From: Actinomycetota bacterium
Lineage (GTDB): Bacteria; Actinomycetota; Acidimicrobiia; Acidimicrobiales; Ilumatobacteraceae
NCBI GenBank assembly: GCA_016871395.1
Contig: VFYV01000004.1
Span: forward strand, 1 to 64,000
Length of the DNA stretch: 64,000 nt
Reading direction: 5' to 3'
Positions 1-9,537 of this stretch are shown in pieces. The notes beneath the pieces are model-generated. The model did no database searches, was not told the DNA's origin, and saw only the letters and a program-made list of their open reading frames with translations. Position 1 is the stretch's first letter, and every line of letters starts with the position of its first letter. The translations under genes were made by a program, and so were the position numbers.

Positions 1-96
1 AATCGCCGCCGTCAACGTCGTCTTCCCATGGTCAATATGACCCATCGTCCCAATATTCACATGAGGCTTCGTACGCTCAAACTTCGCCTTCGACAT
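1..96 (-). CDS. tuf: Elongation factor Tu, N-terminal 32 residues (cut by window start)
   Basis: EF-Tu is the GTPase that delivers aminoacyl-tRNA to the ribosome. The visible part starts [16 protein letters not shown] and carries the G1 P-loop GHIDHGKT at residues 19-26, a variant of the usual GHVDHGKT. The start ATG is preceded by a Shine-Dalgarno sequence AAGGAAAG about 6 bases upstream. The gene runs leftwards out of the window. It follows tRNA-Thr and tRNA-Met on the same strand, an arrangement like the tRNA-tufB cluster of enterobacteria, so co-transcription is likely. Confidence 0.97.
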   Translation of the reverse strand, partial: MSKAKFERTKPHVNIGTMGHIDHGKTTLTAAI

Positions 97-136
97 AACA
101 ATCTTTCCTTTGGTTTGGTGCTGGTTGAACTTGTTG

Positions 137-210
137 TAGCGGCGATCGGGATCGAACCGATGACCTTCCGATTATGAGCCGGATGCTCTGACCAACTGAG
201 CTACGCCGCC
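137..210 (-). tRNA. tRNA-Met (anticodon CAT)
   Basis: The minus strand folds into a full cloverleaf with a 7-bp acceptor stem (GGCGGCG with CGCCGCT, one G-U pair), D-loop AGCTCAGTTGGTCAGAGC, anticodon loop CTCATAA and T-loop GGTTCGATCC. The CCA end is not encoded. The CAT anticodon could in principle be tRNA-Ile with lysidine, but the body resembles elongator tRNA-Met of actinobacteria and the first pair is not that of an initiator. It lies between tuf and tRNA-Thr. Confidence 0.88.
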
Positions 211-264
211 TGGCGCGCAGCCGGTTGGCTGCCCGGTTGTATGACACCCGTTGCGCGAGTGCTG

Positions 265-337
265 AGCCCTCTGTCGGAATCGAACCGACGACCTTTTCCT
301 TACCATGGAAATGCTCTGCCGACTGAGCTAAGAGGGC
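265..337 (-). tRNA. tRNA-Thr (anticodon GGT)
   Basis: The minus strand gives a 73-base cloverleaf with perfect acceptor stem GCCCTCT/AGAGGGC, anticodon stem TTTCC/GGAAA, loop ATGGTAA (anticodon GGT) and T-arm GTCGGTTCGATTCCGAC. No CCA is encoded. It sits 54 bases before tRNA-Met on the same strand and probably heads a tRNA-Thr, tRNA-Met, tuf transcript. Confidence 0.95.
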
Positions 338-373
338 ACGGGTACGCAGCGGCGCCACGAACCGCCGTCGGAG

Positions 374-379
374 TGTATA
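374..379 (-). promoter_or_regulatory. Possible -10 box of the tRNA-Thr/tRNA-Met/tuf transcript
   Basis: The minus strand reads TATACA here, 36 bases before the tRNA-Thr 5' end. It fits the actinobacterial -10 pattern TAnnnT only loosely, and no convincing -35 lies 16-18 bases further up. This is the best promoter candidate in the 95-base gap between the tRNA and the oppositely oriented acetyltransferase. Confidence 0.3.
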
Positions 380-432
380 GCCCTGACCTGCGAAACCACC
401 TTGGGCCGGTGGCCCGCCGTTAGTTTGGCGTC

Positions 433-963
433 GTGCCCGAGAGTCCGCCCCGTGACCCGTCCTCCGGCTCGGATTCGGTGATCATCCGGACCGCTGTTCC
501 GTCCGACGCCGAGGCCATCCGGGCGATCTACAACCACGAGGTGGAGAACACCACGGCAACCATGGACCTGGTGCCACGCAGTCTGGACGACCAGTTGGAG
601 TGGTTGGCGGCCCGCAACGGGGCCTTTGCGACCATCGTGGCCGAACTCCACGGCGAGGTGGTCGGCTTCGCCAGCCTGAGCCCCTACAAGGAGCGGGCCG
701 CCTATCGTCCAACGGTGGAGGATTCGGTCTACGTGCGCCGGGACTCGGGAGGTCGCGGCATCGGAAAAGCACTCCTGACCGCGTTGATCGAGATGGCCTC
801 CACCTCCGGATTTCACTCCGTGATGGCCCGAATCGAGGCCTCCGGGGAGGCCAGTCGGGCTCTGCACGCCTCCTGCGGATTCCGCGAGGTGGGCATCGAG
901 ATCGAGGTGGGACGCAAGTTCAACCGCTGGATCGACATGATCCTCATGCAGCGACTCCTTTGA
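433..963 (+). CDS. GNAT N-acetyltransferase, phosphinothricin acetyltransferase-like
   Basis: A 176-residue single-domain GNAT protein that would transfer acetyl from acetyl-CoA to an amine. The N-terminal IRTAVPSDAEAIRAIYNHEV and the motif RDSGGRGIGKALL (about residues 103-115, the acetyl-CoA pyrophosphate loop) match the PAT/Bar-like subgroup, as does CGFREVG near the C-terminus. Substrate cannot be told from sequence: members act on phosphinothricin, methionine sulfoximine or other amines. The GTG at 433 is the most upstream start; the conserved fold begins around residue 15, so a later start is possible. It lies opposite the tRNA genes and is probably transcribed alone. Confidence 0.85.
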   Translation: MPESPPRDPSSGSDSVIIRTAVPSDAEAIRAIYNHEVENTTATMDLVPRSLDDQLEWLAARNGAFATIVAELHGEVVGFASLSPYKERAAYRPTVEDSVYVRRDSGGRGIGKALLTALIEMASTSGFHSVMARIEASGEASRALHASCGFREVGIEIEVGRKFNRWIDMILMQRLL

Positions 964-1040
964 CGTCATCTCCGCGAACCCGCCCCGACATGAGCCCGAA
1001 CGAGCAGCGGCCCGTCCCGAAAGGACGAGCCGTCGACGAG

Positions 1041-1122
1041 TGGGCCGGGCAGGATTCGAACCTACGTAGGCAGTGCCGGCAGATTTACAGTCTGCTCCCT
1101 TTGGCCGCTCGGGCACCGACCC
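1041..1122 (-). tRNA. tRNA-Tyr (anticodon GTA)
   Basis: This is a class II tRNA of 82 bases on the minus strand. The acceptor stem is GGGTCGG/CCGGCCC with discriminator A. The anticodon stem GCAGA/TCTGC encloses loop CTGTAAA (anticodon GTA), there is a long variable arm, and the T-arm is GTAGG-TTCGAAT-CCTGC. The CCA end is not encoded. It is transcribed against the acetyltransferase and yajQ on either side. Confidence 0.95.
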
Positions 1123-1223
1123 CACTTATGCAGACATTGATCGTATCGGCGTGACCTCGGCGCCCACCACCTCGACGCAATCTGCTTCGCGGGGTCGATG
1201 GGGCCGATGATTACGCTGACGGC

Positions 1224-1712
1224 ATGGCCAGTTTCGACATTGTCTCCGAAGTCGACCACCAAGAAGTGCGTAACGCGGTCGATCAAGCCCAACGTGAGAT
1301 CGCCACCCGATTCGACTTCAAGAACACCGACTCCTCGATCGAGCAAAAGGAGTTGGTGCTCACCCTGCGCTCCATCACCGAGGACCGACTGAAAGCTCTG
1401 CGACTGGTTCTCGAGGAACGGCTCGTGAAGCGGGGTGTCTCGCTACGAGGCCTCGATTACGGCAAGGTGGAAGAGGCCACCCAGAACTCGGTGCGCCAAG
1501 TGGTGACCATCAAGGTGGGCATCTCCTCGGACAAGGCTCGCGAGATCAACCGTATGATCAAGGAAAAAGGGCCCAAGGGAGTCAGCAGTCAGACTCAAGG
1601 TGATTCCATCCGCGTGAACAGCAAGAAACGCGACGACTTGCAAGCCGTGATCACGTTGCTGAAAAGCGAGGATCTGGGGATCCCCCTGCAGTTCGGAAAC
1701 TTCCGCGACTGA
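1224..1712 (+). CDS. yajQ: YajQ family nucleotide-binding protein
   Basis: The 162-residue protein matches YajQ (UPF0234) along its full length, starting MASFDIVSEVDHQEVRNAV and ending IPLQFGNFRD. The family folds as two RRM/ferredoxin-like halves. In some proteobacteria (Xanthomonas, Pseudomonas) members bind cyclic di-GMP and act with LysR-type regulators; in others they bind RNA or nucleotides. The role here is unknown. No strong Shine-Dalgarno is visible before the ATG. The gene is transcribed towards acs, and only 15 bases separate the two stop codons. Confidence 0.93.
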   Translation: MASFDIVSEVDHQEVRNAVDQAQREIATRFDFKNTDSSIEQKELVLTLRSITEDRLKALRLVLEERLVKRGVSLRGLDYGKVEEATQNSVRQVVTIKVGISSDKAREINRMIKEKGPKGVSSQTQGDSIRVNSKKRDDLQAVITLLKSEDLGIPLQFGNFRD

Positions 1713-1727
1713 CGGGCCGCGAGGTCG

Positions 1728-3680
<1,953 letters not shown>

Positions 3681-3730
3681 GGCTCCCCCTTCGACACCCA
3701 TCGCAGTCGCGACGTGTTGACGACAGAACT

Positions 3731-4480
3731 TTAGGCGTCGCGACGCTTCAGGCTTCGCTCGGCGATCAGCGAAACGAACAGCACCCACGCCGCGAAGTAT
3801 CCCAATGAGCCCCACCGCCCGAATCCGTCCTCGGGCAGCTCGAGGGACAACGAGATCAGTCCGCTCTGAAAGGGCATCCAACGGGCGACGTCGTCGTCGA
3901 GGGCCAAACTGATGAGTCCGCCCACGATGCCCTCGACCAACAACGGCCACAGCACGAGGATGGTGATGGCACTCGGCGGATTACGCGTGAGCGCACCGAT
4001 CGCCATTCCGAGCATCGCGACAACGGTGCCCATCAGGATCATCGCCAGGAAAGCCGGGGTGGCATCCGGGTTGGAGTCGAGCGCCGGGACGTCACGGGCA
4101 TCGATGATGGCCGAGCCCACCACGTTGCCGAGCAGTACGATCGCACCGGTGAGCGCCGCACCGACCGTAGCGACCACGACAGCCTTGGCCAGATACACGC
4201 GAAGACGCGACGGAGTGGCGACCAAGGTGAGCCGGATGGTCCCCTGCGAATACTCCTGGGTGATGCACAGGACCCCGATGACGCCGATGAGCAAAACGGC
4301 AACCGGGCCCCAACCGACGATGAGGCCGGGTAGAGTTCCCGAGTCGATGTTGCTCTCGCCCATGAACGTCACCGACAGCAGCGAGATCGCCAAGGAAATC
4401 ACCGTCGCCACGATGGCCGTGGTGACGTTCGAGCGCACCGTGCGCAACTTGATCCATTCGGAACGGATGGTGGCGATCAT
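3731..4480 (-). CDS. ABC-2 type transporter permease
   Basis: A 249-residue membrane protein with about six hydrophobic segments and the N-terminal pattern [14 protein letters not shown], typical of ABC-2 permeases that pair with drug- or lipid-exporting ATPases. It overlaps the upstream ATPase gene by 4 bases (ATGA), so the two are translationally coupled and form one exporter. The substrate is not evident. The pair sits at the end of the 11-subunit complex I operon, behind the MidA-like gene, which may only reflect operon growth. Confidence 0.88.
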   Translation of the reverse strand: MIATIRSEWIKLRTVRSNVTTAIVATVISLAISLLSVTFMGESNIDSGTLPGLIVGWGPVAVLLIGVIGVLCITQEYSQGTIRLTLVATPSRLRVYLAKAVVVATVGAALTGAIVLLGNVVGSAIIDARDVPALDSNPDATPAFLAMILMGTVVAMLGMAIGALTRNPPSAITILVLWPLLVEGIVGGLISLALDDDVARWMPFQSGLISLSLELPEDGFGRWGSLGYFAAWVLFVSLIAERSLKRRDA

Positions 4481-5391
4481 TCCGGCGCCTCCGAACGTCC
4501 GTGATACTCCACCGACATCGCGGTCGCCTCGAGGAACGCGTCCTCGAGCGATCCGGTTTGGGTGGACAACTCGTGCAACACGATTCCGTTGCCGGCCGCC
4601 AGTTCGCCGACGACCGCGGACTCCACCCCGTGGACTTCGGCGGTGTTCTCGTTGGTGACCACCTGCATACCCTTCGCACGGGCGAGATCAACGAGAGTGC
4701 CCAACTGCGGACTGCGCACCACGACCCACTTTTTCGCATGGCGCGAGATGAACTGATCGACCGTGCACTGTTCGATCAGACGACCTTTTCCGATCACCAC
4801 CAGCGAGTCCGCGATGAGTGCCATCTCGGACAACAGATGGCTGCTGACCAACACCGCGCGACCCCGCGTGGCGAGGTGCCTCAACATCTCCCGGATCCAA
4901 CGGATGCCCTCGGGGTCGAGGCCGTTGGCCGGCTCGTCGAGAATGACAACCCGTGGGTCGCCGAGCAACACCGATGCGATACCCAGACGCTGCTTCATGC
5001 CCAAGGAGAATTGACCGACACGCTTCTTGGCCACCTGTTGGAGTCCGACTATCTCCAGCACCTCGTCGACCCGCTTGACCGGCATTCCGTTGCTGGTGGC
5101 CACCCAACGCAGATGATTGCGCGCGGTGCGACTAGCGTGCGCGTTACCGGCGTCGAGCAATGTTCCCACCTCGTGAAGAGGCAAACGCAACGACGAGTAC
5201 GGCTTGCCGTCGAACAACGCACGACCGGACTGCGCGCGATCGAGGCCGATCATGCAACGCATGGTGGTGCTCTTACCGGAACCATTCGGTCCGAGGAATC
5301 CGGTGACAACTCCGGGTTCGACGGTGAACGACAGATCGTCGACCGCCACCGTGGACCCGTACTTCTTGGTCAGACCCTCGACGGTGATCAC
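4477..5391 (-). CDS. ABC transporter ATP-binding protein
   Basis: A 304-residue nucleotide-binding subunit. Walker A is GPNGSGKST (residues 34-42), the signature is FSLGMKQR (128-135), Walker B is VVILDEP (148-154), and the H-loop histidine is at about 185. The extra C-terminal region after residue 215 is typical of ATPases paired with ABC-2 permeases. It starts at GTG 5391, which overlaps the stop of the upstream methyltransferase (GTGA), and its stop overlaps the permease start. Exported substrate unknown. Confidence 0.93.
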   Translation of the reverse strand: MITVEGLTKKYGSTVAVDDLSFTVEPGVVTGFLGPNGSGKSTTMRCMIGLDRAQSGRALFDGKPYSSLRLPLHEVGTLLDAGNAHASRTARNHLRWVATSNGMPVKRVDEVLEIVGLQQVAKKRVGQFSLGMKQRLGIASVLLGDPRVVILDEPANGLDPEGIRWIREMLRHLATRGRAVLVSSHLLSEMALIADSLVVIGKGRLIEQCTVDQFISRHAKKWVVVRSPQLGTLVDLARAKGMQVVTNENTAEVHGVESAVVGELAAGNGIVLHELSTQTGSLEDAFLEATAMSVEYHGRSEAPE

Positions 5392-6431
5392 TCTTCGACC
5401 CTAACCCACTCCAACACCGTGAAACCGCCGAGCCCCGCGGGATCCAACAGCGCCTCCGATTCGCTGATGCGGCTGCGCATACGCATCGCGTTCAGCCCCG
5501 GTCGACTCGCCTCGGAGTCCCACGCCCGACGTCCCTCTTCCACCAATTCGTCGATACCCCACCGTCGCAGGAACTGCGCCTGCGAGCGAACCGCATCGGG
5601 TTCGCCACACATCTCGATCAACTGGTCGAGGCAGACGTCGGCCGTGATGTCCTGTCCGCCGACGTCACGCAGATAATGCGAGCCACGTTGCTGACCCGCG
5701 TAGGTGCGCAACCAGTCTCTCCACGGACGGGCAGCGAGTTCCGACGTGGCCATCACCGCGTAGTCGAAAACCACCAGTCGACCAACGAGACGACCGAGCA
5801 CTTCGCCGACCCAGGTCCCCGCCATCCGCTGCCACGGCACTCGTGCCCCCAAATTGGGTCGCGCGGGTAACGCGAACGGGGGTTTGTCGCATTGCCGCAA
5901 CACCTCGACGAACGCGTCGCCTTCGCAGGACACCCAGGTCTCGCGCCACTGTCCGTCGAAGACCAACAATCCGAACGGAAGGTTGTCGAGCAACTCGTTG
6001 GCCAACACCACGCCGCGCAGGTCGGCCTCGGGCAGCGCCGAGAGCGACGTCACCCCCTCGGGGTGCGATTCCCGTTGGGCCGGACTCGTTTCCACGCACA
6101 CGTATCGTGACCGATCGCCGCCCAGACAACGCGGGGTGGCGGCCAACACCGATCGGGCCAAGGTGCCCGGTCCGGCTCCCACGTCGTACACGTTGAATTC
6201 ATCGGGGCAGCCCATCTCGATCCACCATGCGTCGAGGGCTCTCGCCAGCACAGCACCGAAGAGTGGGCCCACCTCGGGTGAGGTGATGAAGTCACCTCGT
6301 CGTCCCGCGCGACCACCGACGCTGTAGAAGCCCTCGGACCCGTAAAGGGCCAGATTCATGAACGCCTCGAAGGGAATCGCTCCCCCGCCGGACTCGATGG
6401 TCCGCGCGATGTGGTCAGCCGCCGAAGGCAC
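5388..6431 (-). CDS. SAM-dependent methyltransferase, MidA/NDUFAF7 family
   Basis: A protein of about 347 residues with the family hallmarks GDFITSPEVGPLFG (residues 46-59), the SAM-binding motif VYDVGAGPGTL (81-91) and the ELLDNLPFG segment. The mitochondrial member NDUFAF7 dimethylates an arginine of the complex I subunit NDUFS2 (the NuoD homologue), and Dictyostelium MidA is needed for complex I. Here the gene directly follows nuoN of the 11-subunit complex I, overlapping it, which strongly suggests a role as a complex I assembly factor. The start is uncertain: GTG 6431 fits the usual N-terminus, and GTG 6452 is the alternative. Confidence 0.9.
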   Translation of the reverse strand: MPSAADHIARTIESGGGAIPFEAFMNLALYGSEGFYSVGGRAGRRGDFITSPEVGPLFGAVLARALDAWWIEMGCPDEFNVYDVGAGPGTLARSVLAATPRCLGGDRSRYVCVETSPAQRESHPEGVTSLSALPEADLRGVVLANELLDNLPFGLLVFDGQWRETWVSCEGDAFVEVLRQCDKPPFALPARPNLGARVPWQRMAGTWVGEVLGRLVGRLVVFDYAVMATSELAARPWRDWLRTYAGQQRGSHYLRDVGGQDITADVCLDQLIEMCGEPDAVRSQAQFLRRWGIDELVEEGRRAWDSEASRPGLNAMRMRSRISESEALLDPAGLGGFTVLEWVRVEE

Positions 6432-7932
6432 CAGTGAGGTCGACCAGGTCACCGAAACGCATGATCGTTCCCGGCAGGATGCCGAATAGCAGGGTGCCGA
6501 CCACGGTGATCGACAGGGCCGCCACCAACGAGCTGGGTGTGCGCACCGTCGTGGTTTCACCGTGCGGTGCCGGCTTCATCCAGACCTCGCGCATGATGTT
6601 TCCGTAGTAGCCGAAGGCCACCACCGAATTGACGGCGCCGATGACAGCGATCGCGTACGCCCAACCACTTCCGGCCTCGAGCACGGCACGGAAGGCGCCG
6701 AACTTGGCGATCCAACCTCCGAGCGGAGGGATACCCGCGAGCGAGGCGAGGAAAATGGTCATCAGTACACCGAGGGCGGGCGCGTACGAGAACAGACCAC
6801 CGAGGCTGCTGATCTCGCCGCTGCGAGTGGTGCGCGAGACGGTGATCACCACGGCGAACATGCCGAGGTTCATGGCCGCGTACACCAGCAGGTAGACGAC
6901 GACCGCCTGAAGCGCCGGTCCGGCGGCGTCACCGGTGCCGGCCACCGCCAGCGGCATCAGGATGAACCCGCCCTGGCTGATGCTCGAGTAGGCGAGCAAG
7001 CGCACGATGTTGCTCTGACGCAAAGCCAACAAGTTTCCGAAAGTCATGGTGATGGCGGCCAGCACCCAGATGAACGGCTGCCAAACGTCTTGCGCCCGCG
7101 GGAAGCCGACGTAGACGAGAGTCACCAAGGCGACGAAGCCCGCCGCCTTACTGGCCACCGACAAGAAAGCGGTCACCGGGATGGGAGCACCTTCGTAGGT
7201 GTCGGGAGCCCACGAGTGGAACGGAACAGCCGACACCTTGAAAGCGAAGCCGATGACGACGAACGTGATGCCCAGAGCCTCGACGCCTCCGAACTGCCCT
7301 TCGACGGTGAGCCGCGATCCGATCTCGGATAGCAGCGTGCTACCGGTGACTCCGTACAACAGGCTCATGCCGTAGAGCATCACGGCCGATGCGAAGACCC
7401 CGAGTAGGTAGTACTTGACACCAGCCTCGTTGCTCTTGCGATCGCGCTTGCGCCACGCGGCGAGCATGTAGGCCGGAATGCTGAGGAACTCGAGGGCCAC
7501 GAAGATGCTCACCAGATCGCGACTGGAGGCCATCATCACCATGCCGGTGACCGAGGTTAGAAGGAGCGTGTAGTACTCACCTTGGTAGTAGTCGCCTTCT
7601 TCCACATGATTCTGCGACAACAGCACCACCACGTATCCGGCCACCAGGAACAACGCCTTCAGCGTGAGAGCGAACTCGTCCACCACGTAGCGCCCATCGA
7701 ACATCGTTCGCACATCGGAGTCGGACACCGCCAGGGTGAGGATGGGCAACAACGCGCCGAGCATGACGAAACCCGCGAGGGACGCCGTGATCCATTTGCG
7801 ACTCTCGCTGATGAAGAGATCGACCAGGATGATCAAACAGATACCGCCCGCGAGCACGATCTCCGGGGCGATGGCGTGATAATCGATGGCGGGCGACTGC
7901 CACGGAACCCGAGCGAGGATCGAGGACGACAC
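6415..7932 (-). CDS. nuoN: Complex I subunit NuoN (11-subunit operon)
   Basis: An antiporter-like membrane subunit of the proton-pumping arm, 505 residues with about 14 hydrophobic segments. Core motifs are GVKYYLLGVFASAVMLYG and FKVSAVPFHSWAPDTYEG, the second with the lysine and tryptophan of the pumping helix. It starts at GTG 7932, 3 bases after the nuoM stop, and overlaps the methyltransferase gene. It is clearly diverged from the second NuoN at 20706-22208, which carries LKYFILGGFASAF and FKVAVVPFHFWTPD. Confidence 0.95.
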   Translation of the reverse strand: MSSSILARVPWQSPAIDYHAIAPEIVLAGGICLIILVDLFISESRKWITASLAGFVMLGALLPILTLAVSDSDVRTMFDGRYVVDEFALTLKALFLVAGYVVVLLSQNHVEEGDYYQGEYYTLLLTSVTGMVMMASSRDLVSIFVALEFLSIPAYMLAAWRKRDRKSNEAGVKYYLLGVFASAVMLYGMSLLYGVTGSTLLSEIGSRLTVEGQFGGVEALGITFVVIGFAFKVSAVPFHSWAPDTYEGAPIPVTAFLSVASKAAGFVALVTLVYVGFPRAQDVWQPFIWVLAAITMTFGNLLALRQSNIVRLLAYSSISQGGFILMPLAVAGTGDAAGPALQAVVVYLLVYAAMNLGMFAVVITVSRTTRSGEISSLGGLFSYAPALGVLMTIFLASLAGIPPLGGWIAKFGAFRAVLEAGSGWAYAIAVIGAVNSVVAFGYYGNIMREVWMKPAPHGETTTVRTPSSLVAALSITVVGTLLFGILPGTIMRFGDLVDLTGAFGG

Positions 7933-7935
7933 GGA

Positions 7936-9525
7936 TCAGCCTCCGAAGGCCCGGAGCGCCACCTGAACGGCGGGGTCGATCACCTTGAACATCAGTTGTG
8001 GGTACACACCGAACACCACGATGGCGATCAGGAACGGAGTCCAGGCGATCCATTCGAAGATGTTGACGTCGTGAAGGTCGTCGCCGTGCCCGTCGTCACC
8101 GTGCGCACCGTGACCGTGATCGCCACCGGCGAACTCGGGCTTGGGTTCACCGAAGGCGGTGCGCTGAAAGAGCCACAGCAAGTAGGCCGCGGCGAACACC
8201 GTGCCGAGAGCGGCAATCACCATGAAGGTACGGAAAGTCTCTTCAGGCAACCCGACCGCCGGTGAGTACGCCGAGAGAATCGCCGGGAACTCTCCCCAAA
8301 ATCCGGCCAGACCCGGGAGTCCGAGCGAGGCCATGGCGCAGAATCCCAGGATCCAGCCCAACTTGGGTATCTGCTTGAGCATGCCGCTGAGACGAGCGAT
8401 CTCCAGGGTGTGATACCGCTCCTTCACACTGCCGGCGATGAAGAAGAGCATGCCGGTGATGAGACCGTGGGCGACCATGCCGAAGATGGCCGCGTTGAAG
8501 CCCATCGGCGTGAGCGTCGAGATGCCGAGCATGACAAAACCCATGTGCGCCACCGACGAGAAGGCGATGAGACGCTTCATGTCGGTCTGGGCCAGACAGC
8601 CCAGCGCTCCGTAGATGATGCCGATGACCGCCAGCAGACCGATCCACGGAGCCCATTCCTTGGCCGCCTCGGGCAGGACCGGAATCGCGATACGAACGAA
8701 GCCGTAGGTGCCCAACTTCAACAAGATCGCGGCCAAGATGACCGAACCCTGAGTGGGGGCCTGCGTGTGCGCGTCGGGCAACCAGGTGTGGAACGGGAAC
8801 ATGGGAACTTTCACCGCGAAGCCCACGAACATGCCACCGAAAATCCAGATCTGCGCCGACCGTCCGAGTAATCCACCGTACTCGACCAACTGCGGGATCG
8901 AGAACGAGGCCTCGACGCCCTCGGGCAACGCGCCGCGCACCTTGAAGAACAGCGCAATGAACGCCACCAACATGAGAGCCGAACCGAACATCGTGTAGAG
9001 GAAGAACTTCAGTGACGCGTACTGCCGCTGCTCGCCTCCCCAGACGCCGATCATGAAGTACATCGGCAACAACACCACTTCGAAGAACACGAAAAAGAGG
9101 ATCAGGTCCTGGGAGACGAAGGTGCCTGCCATACCCGTCTGCAGGATGAGCATCAGGATGAGGAACGCCTTCGGGTTGCCCGGTGACGGAATGTGGTTCC
9201 AGGAATAGATCATCACCAAGACGGTCACGACCATGGACAGGAAGTAGAGCGGCAGGCTCATTCCGTCGAGACCGATCGTGTAATTGCTGGAGATCACCTT
9301 GATCCACTCGGCATCGGCGAAGAATTGCAACTTGTCGGCCTGGTCGAAGTCGAACTGGGTCAGGGTGTAGACACCCACACCCAACGTCGCGACAGCGGTG
9401 AGGAGGGCGACGAGCTTGCTCAGCTCCTCCTCGGCCTTGGGAATGAACAGCATCACGAGCACGCCGACGAGCGGCAGGAACGTGCCCGCGCTGAGCACCC
9501 AGTTTTGATCTCGGAGTACGTCCAT
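7936..9525 (-). CDS. nuoM: Complex I subunit NuoM (11-subunit operon)
   Basis: An antiporter-like subunit of the membrane arm, 529 residues. FFEVVLLPMYFMIG contains the glutamate of the pumping channel, and FAVKVPMFPFHTWLPDAHT contains the essential lysine, both as in E. coli NuoM. Between the last helices there is a histidine- and aspartate-rich loop (GDHGHGAHGDDGHGDDLHD) that the second NuoM lacks, echoing the histidine-rich loop of the neighbouring NuoL. ATG start; it lies 12 bases after nuoL. Confidence 0.95.
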   Translation of the reverse strand: MDVLRDQNWVLSAGTFLPLVGVLVMLFIPKAEEELSKLVALLTAVATLGVGVYTLTQFDFDQADKLQFFADAEWIKVISSNYTIGLDGMSLPLYFLSMVVTVLVMIYSWNHIPSPGNPKAFLILMLILQTGMAGTFVSQDLILFFVFFEVVLLPMYFMIGVWGGEQRQYASLKFFLYTMFGSALMLVAFIALFFKVRGALPEGVEASFSIPQLVEYGGLLGRSAQIWIFGGMFVGFAVKVPMFPFHTWLPDAHTQAPTQGSVILAAILLKLGTYGFVRIAIPVLPEAAKEWAPWIGLLAVIGIIYGALGCLAQTDMKRLIAFSSVAHMGFVMLGISTLTPMGFNAAIFGMVAHGLITGMLFFIAGSVKERYHTLEIARLSGMLKQIPKLGWILGFCAMASLGLPGLAGFWGEFPAILSAYSPAVGLPEETFRTFMVIAALGTVFAAAYLLWLFQRTAFGEPKPEFAGGDHGHGAHGDDGHGDDLHDVNIFEWIAWTPFLIAIVVFGVYPQLMFKVIDPAVQVALRAFGG

Positions 9526-9537
9526 GCCGTGTTCCCC

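Noticed and set aside
137-210. tRNA with CAT anticodon as tRNA-Ile (lysidine type)
   Set aside because: The tRNA body matches elongator tRNA-Met better, but the distinction rests on identity elements I judged by eye.
3706-3744. Two copies of the palindrome GTCGCGAC before acs
   Set aside because: One copy lies in the end of the permease gene, and such CG-rich 8-base palindromes are frequent here. No promoter element lines up with them.
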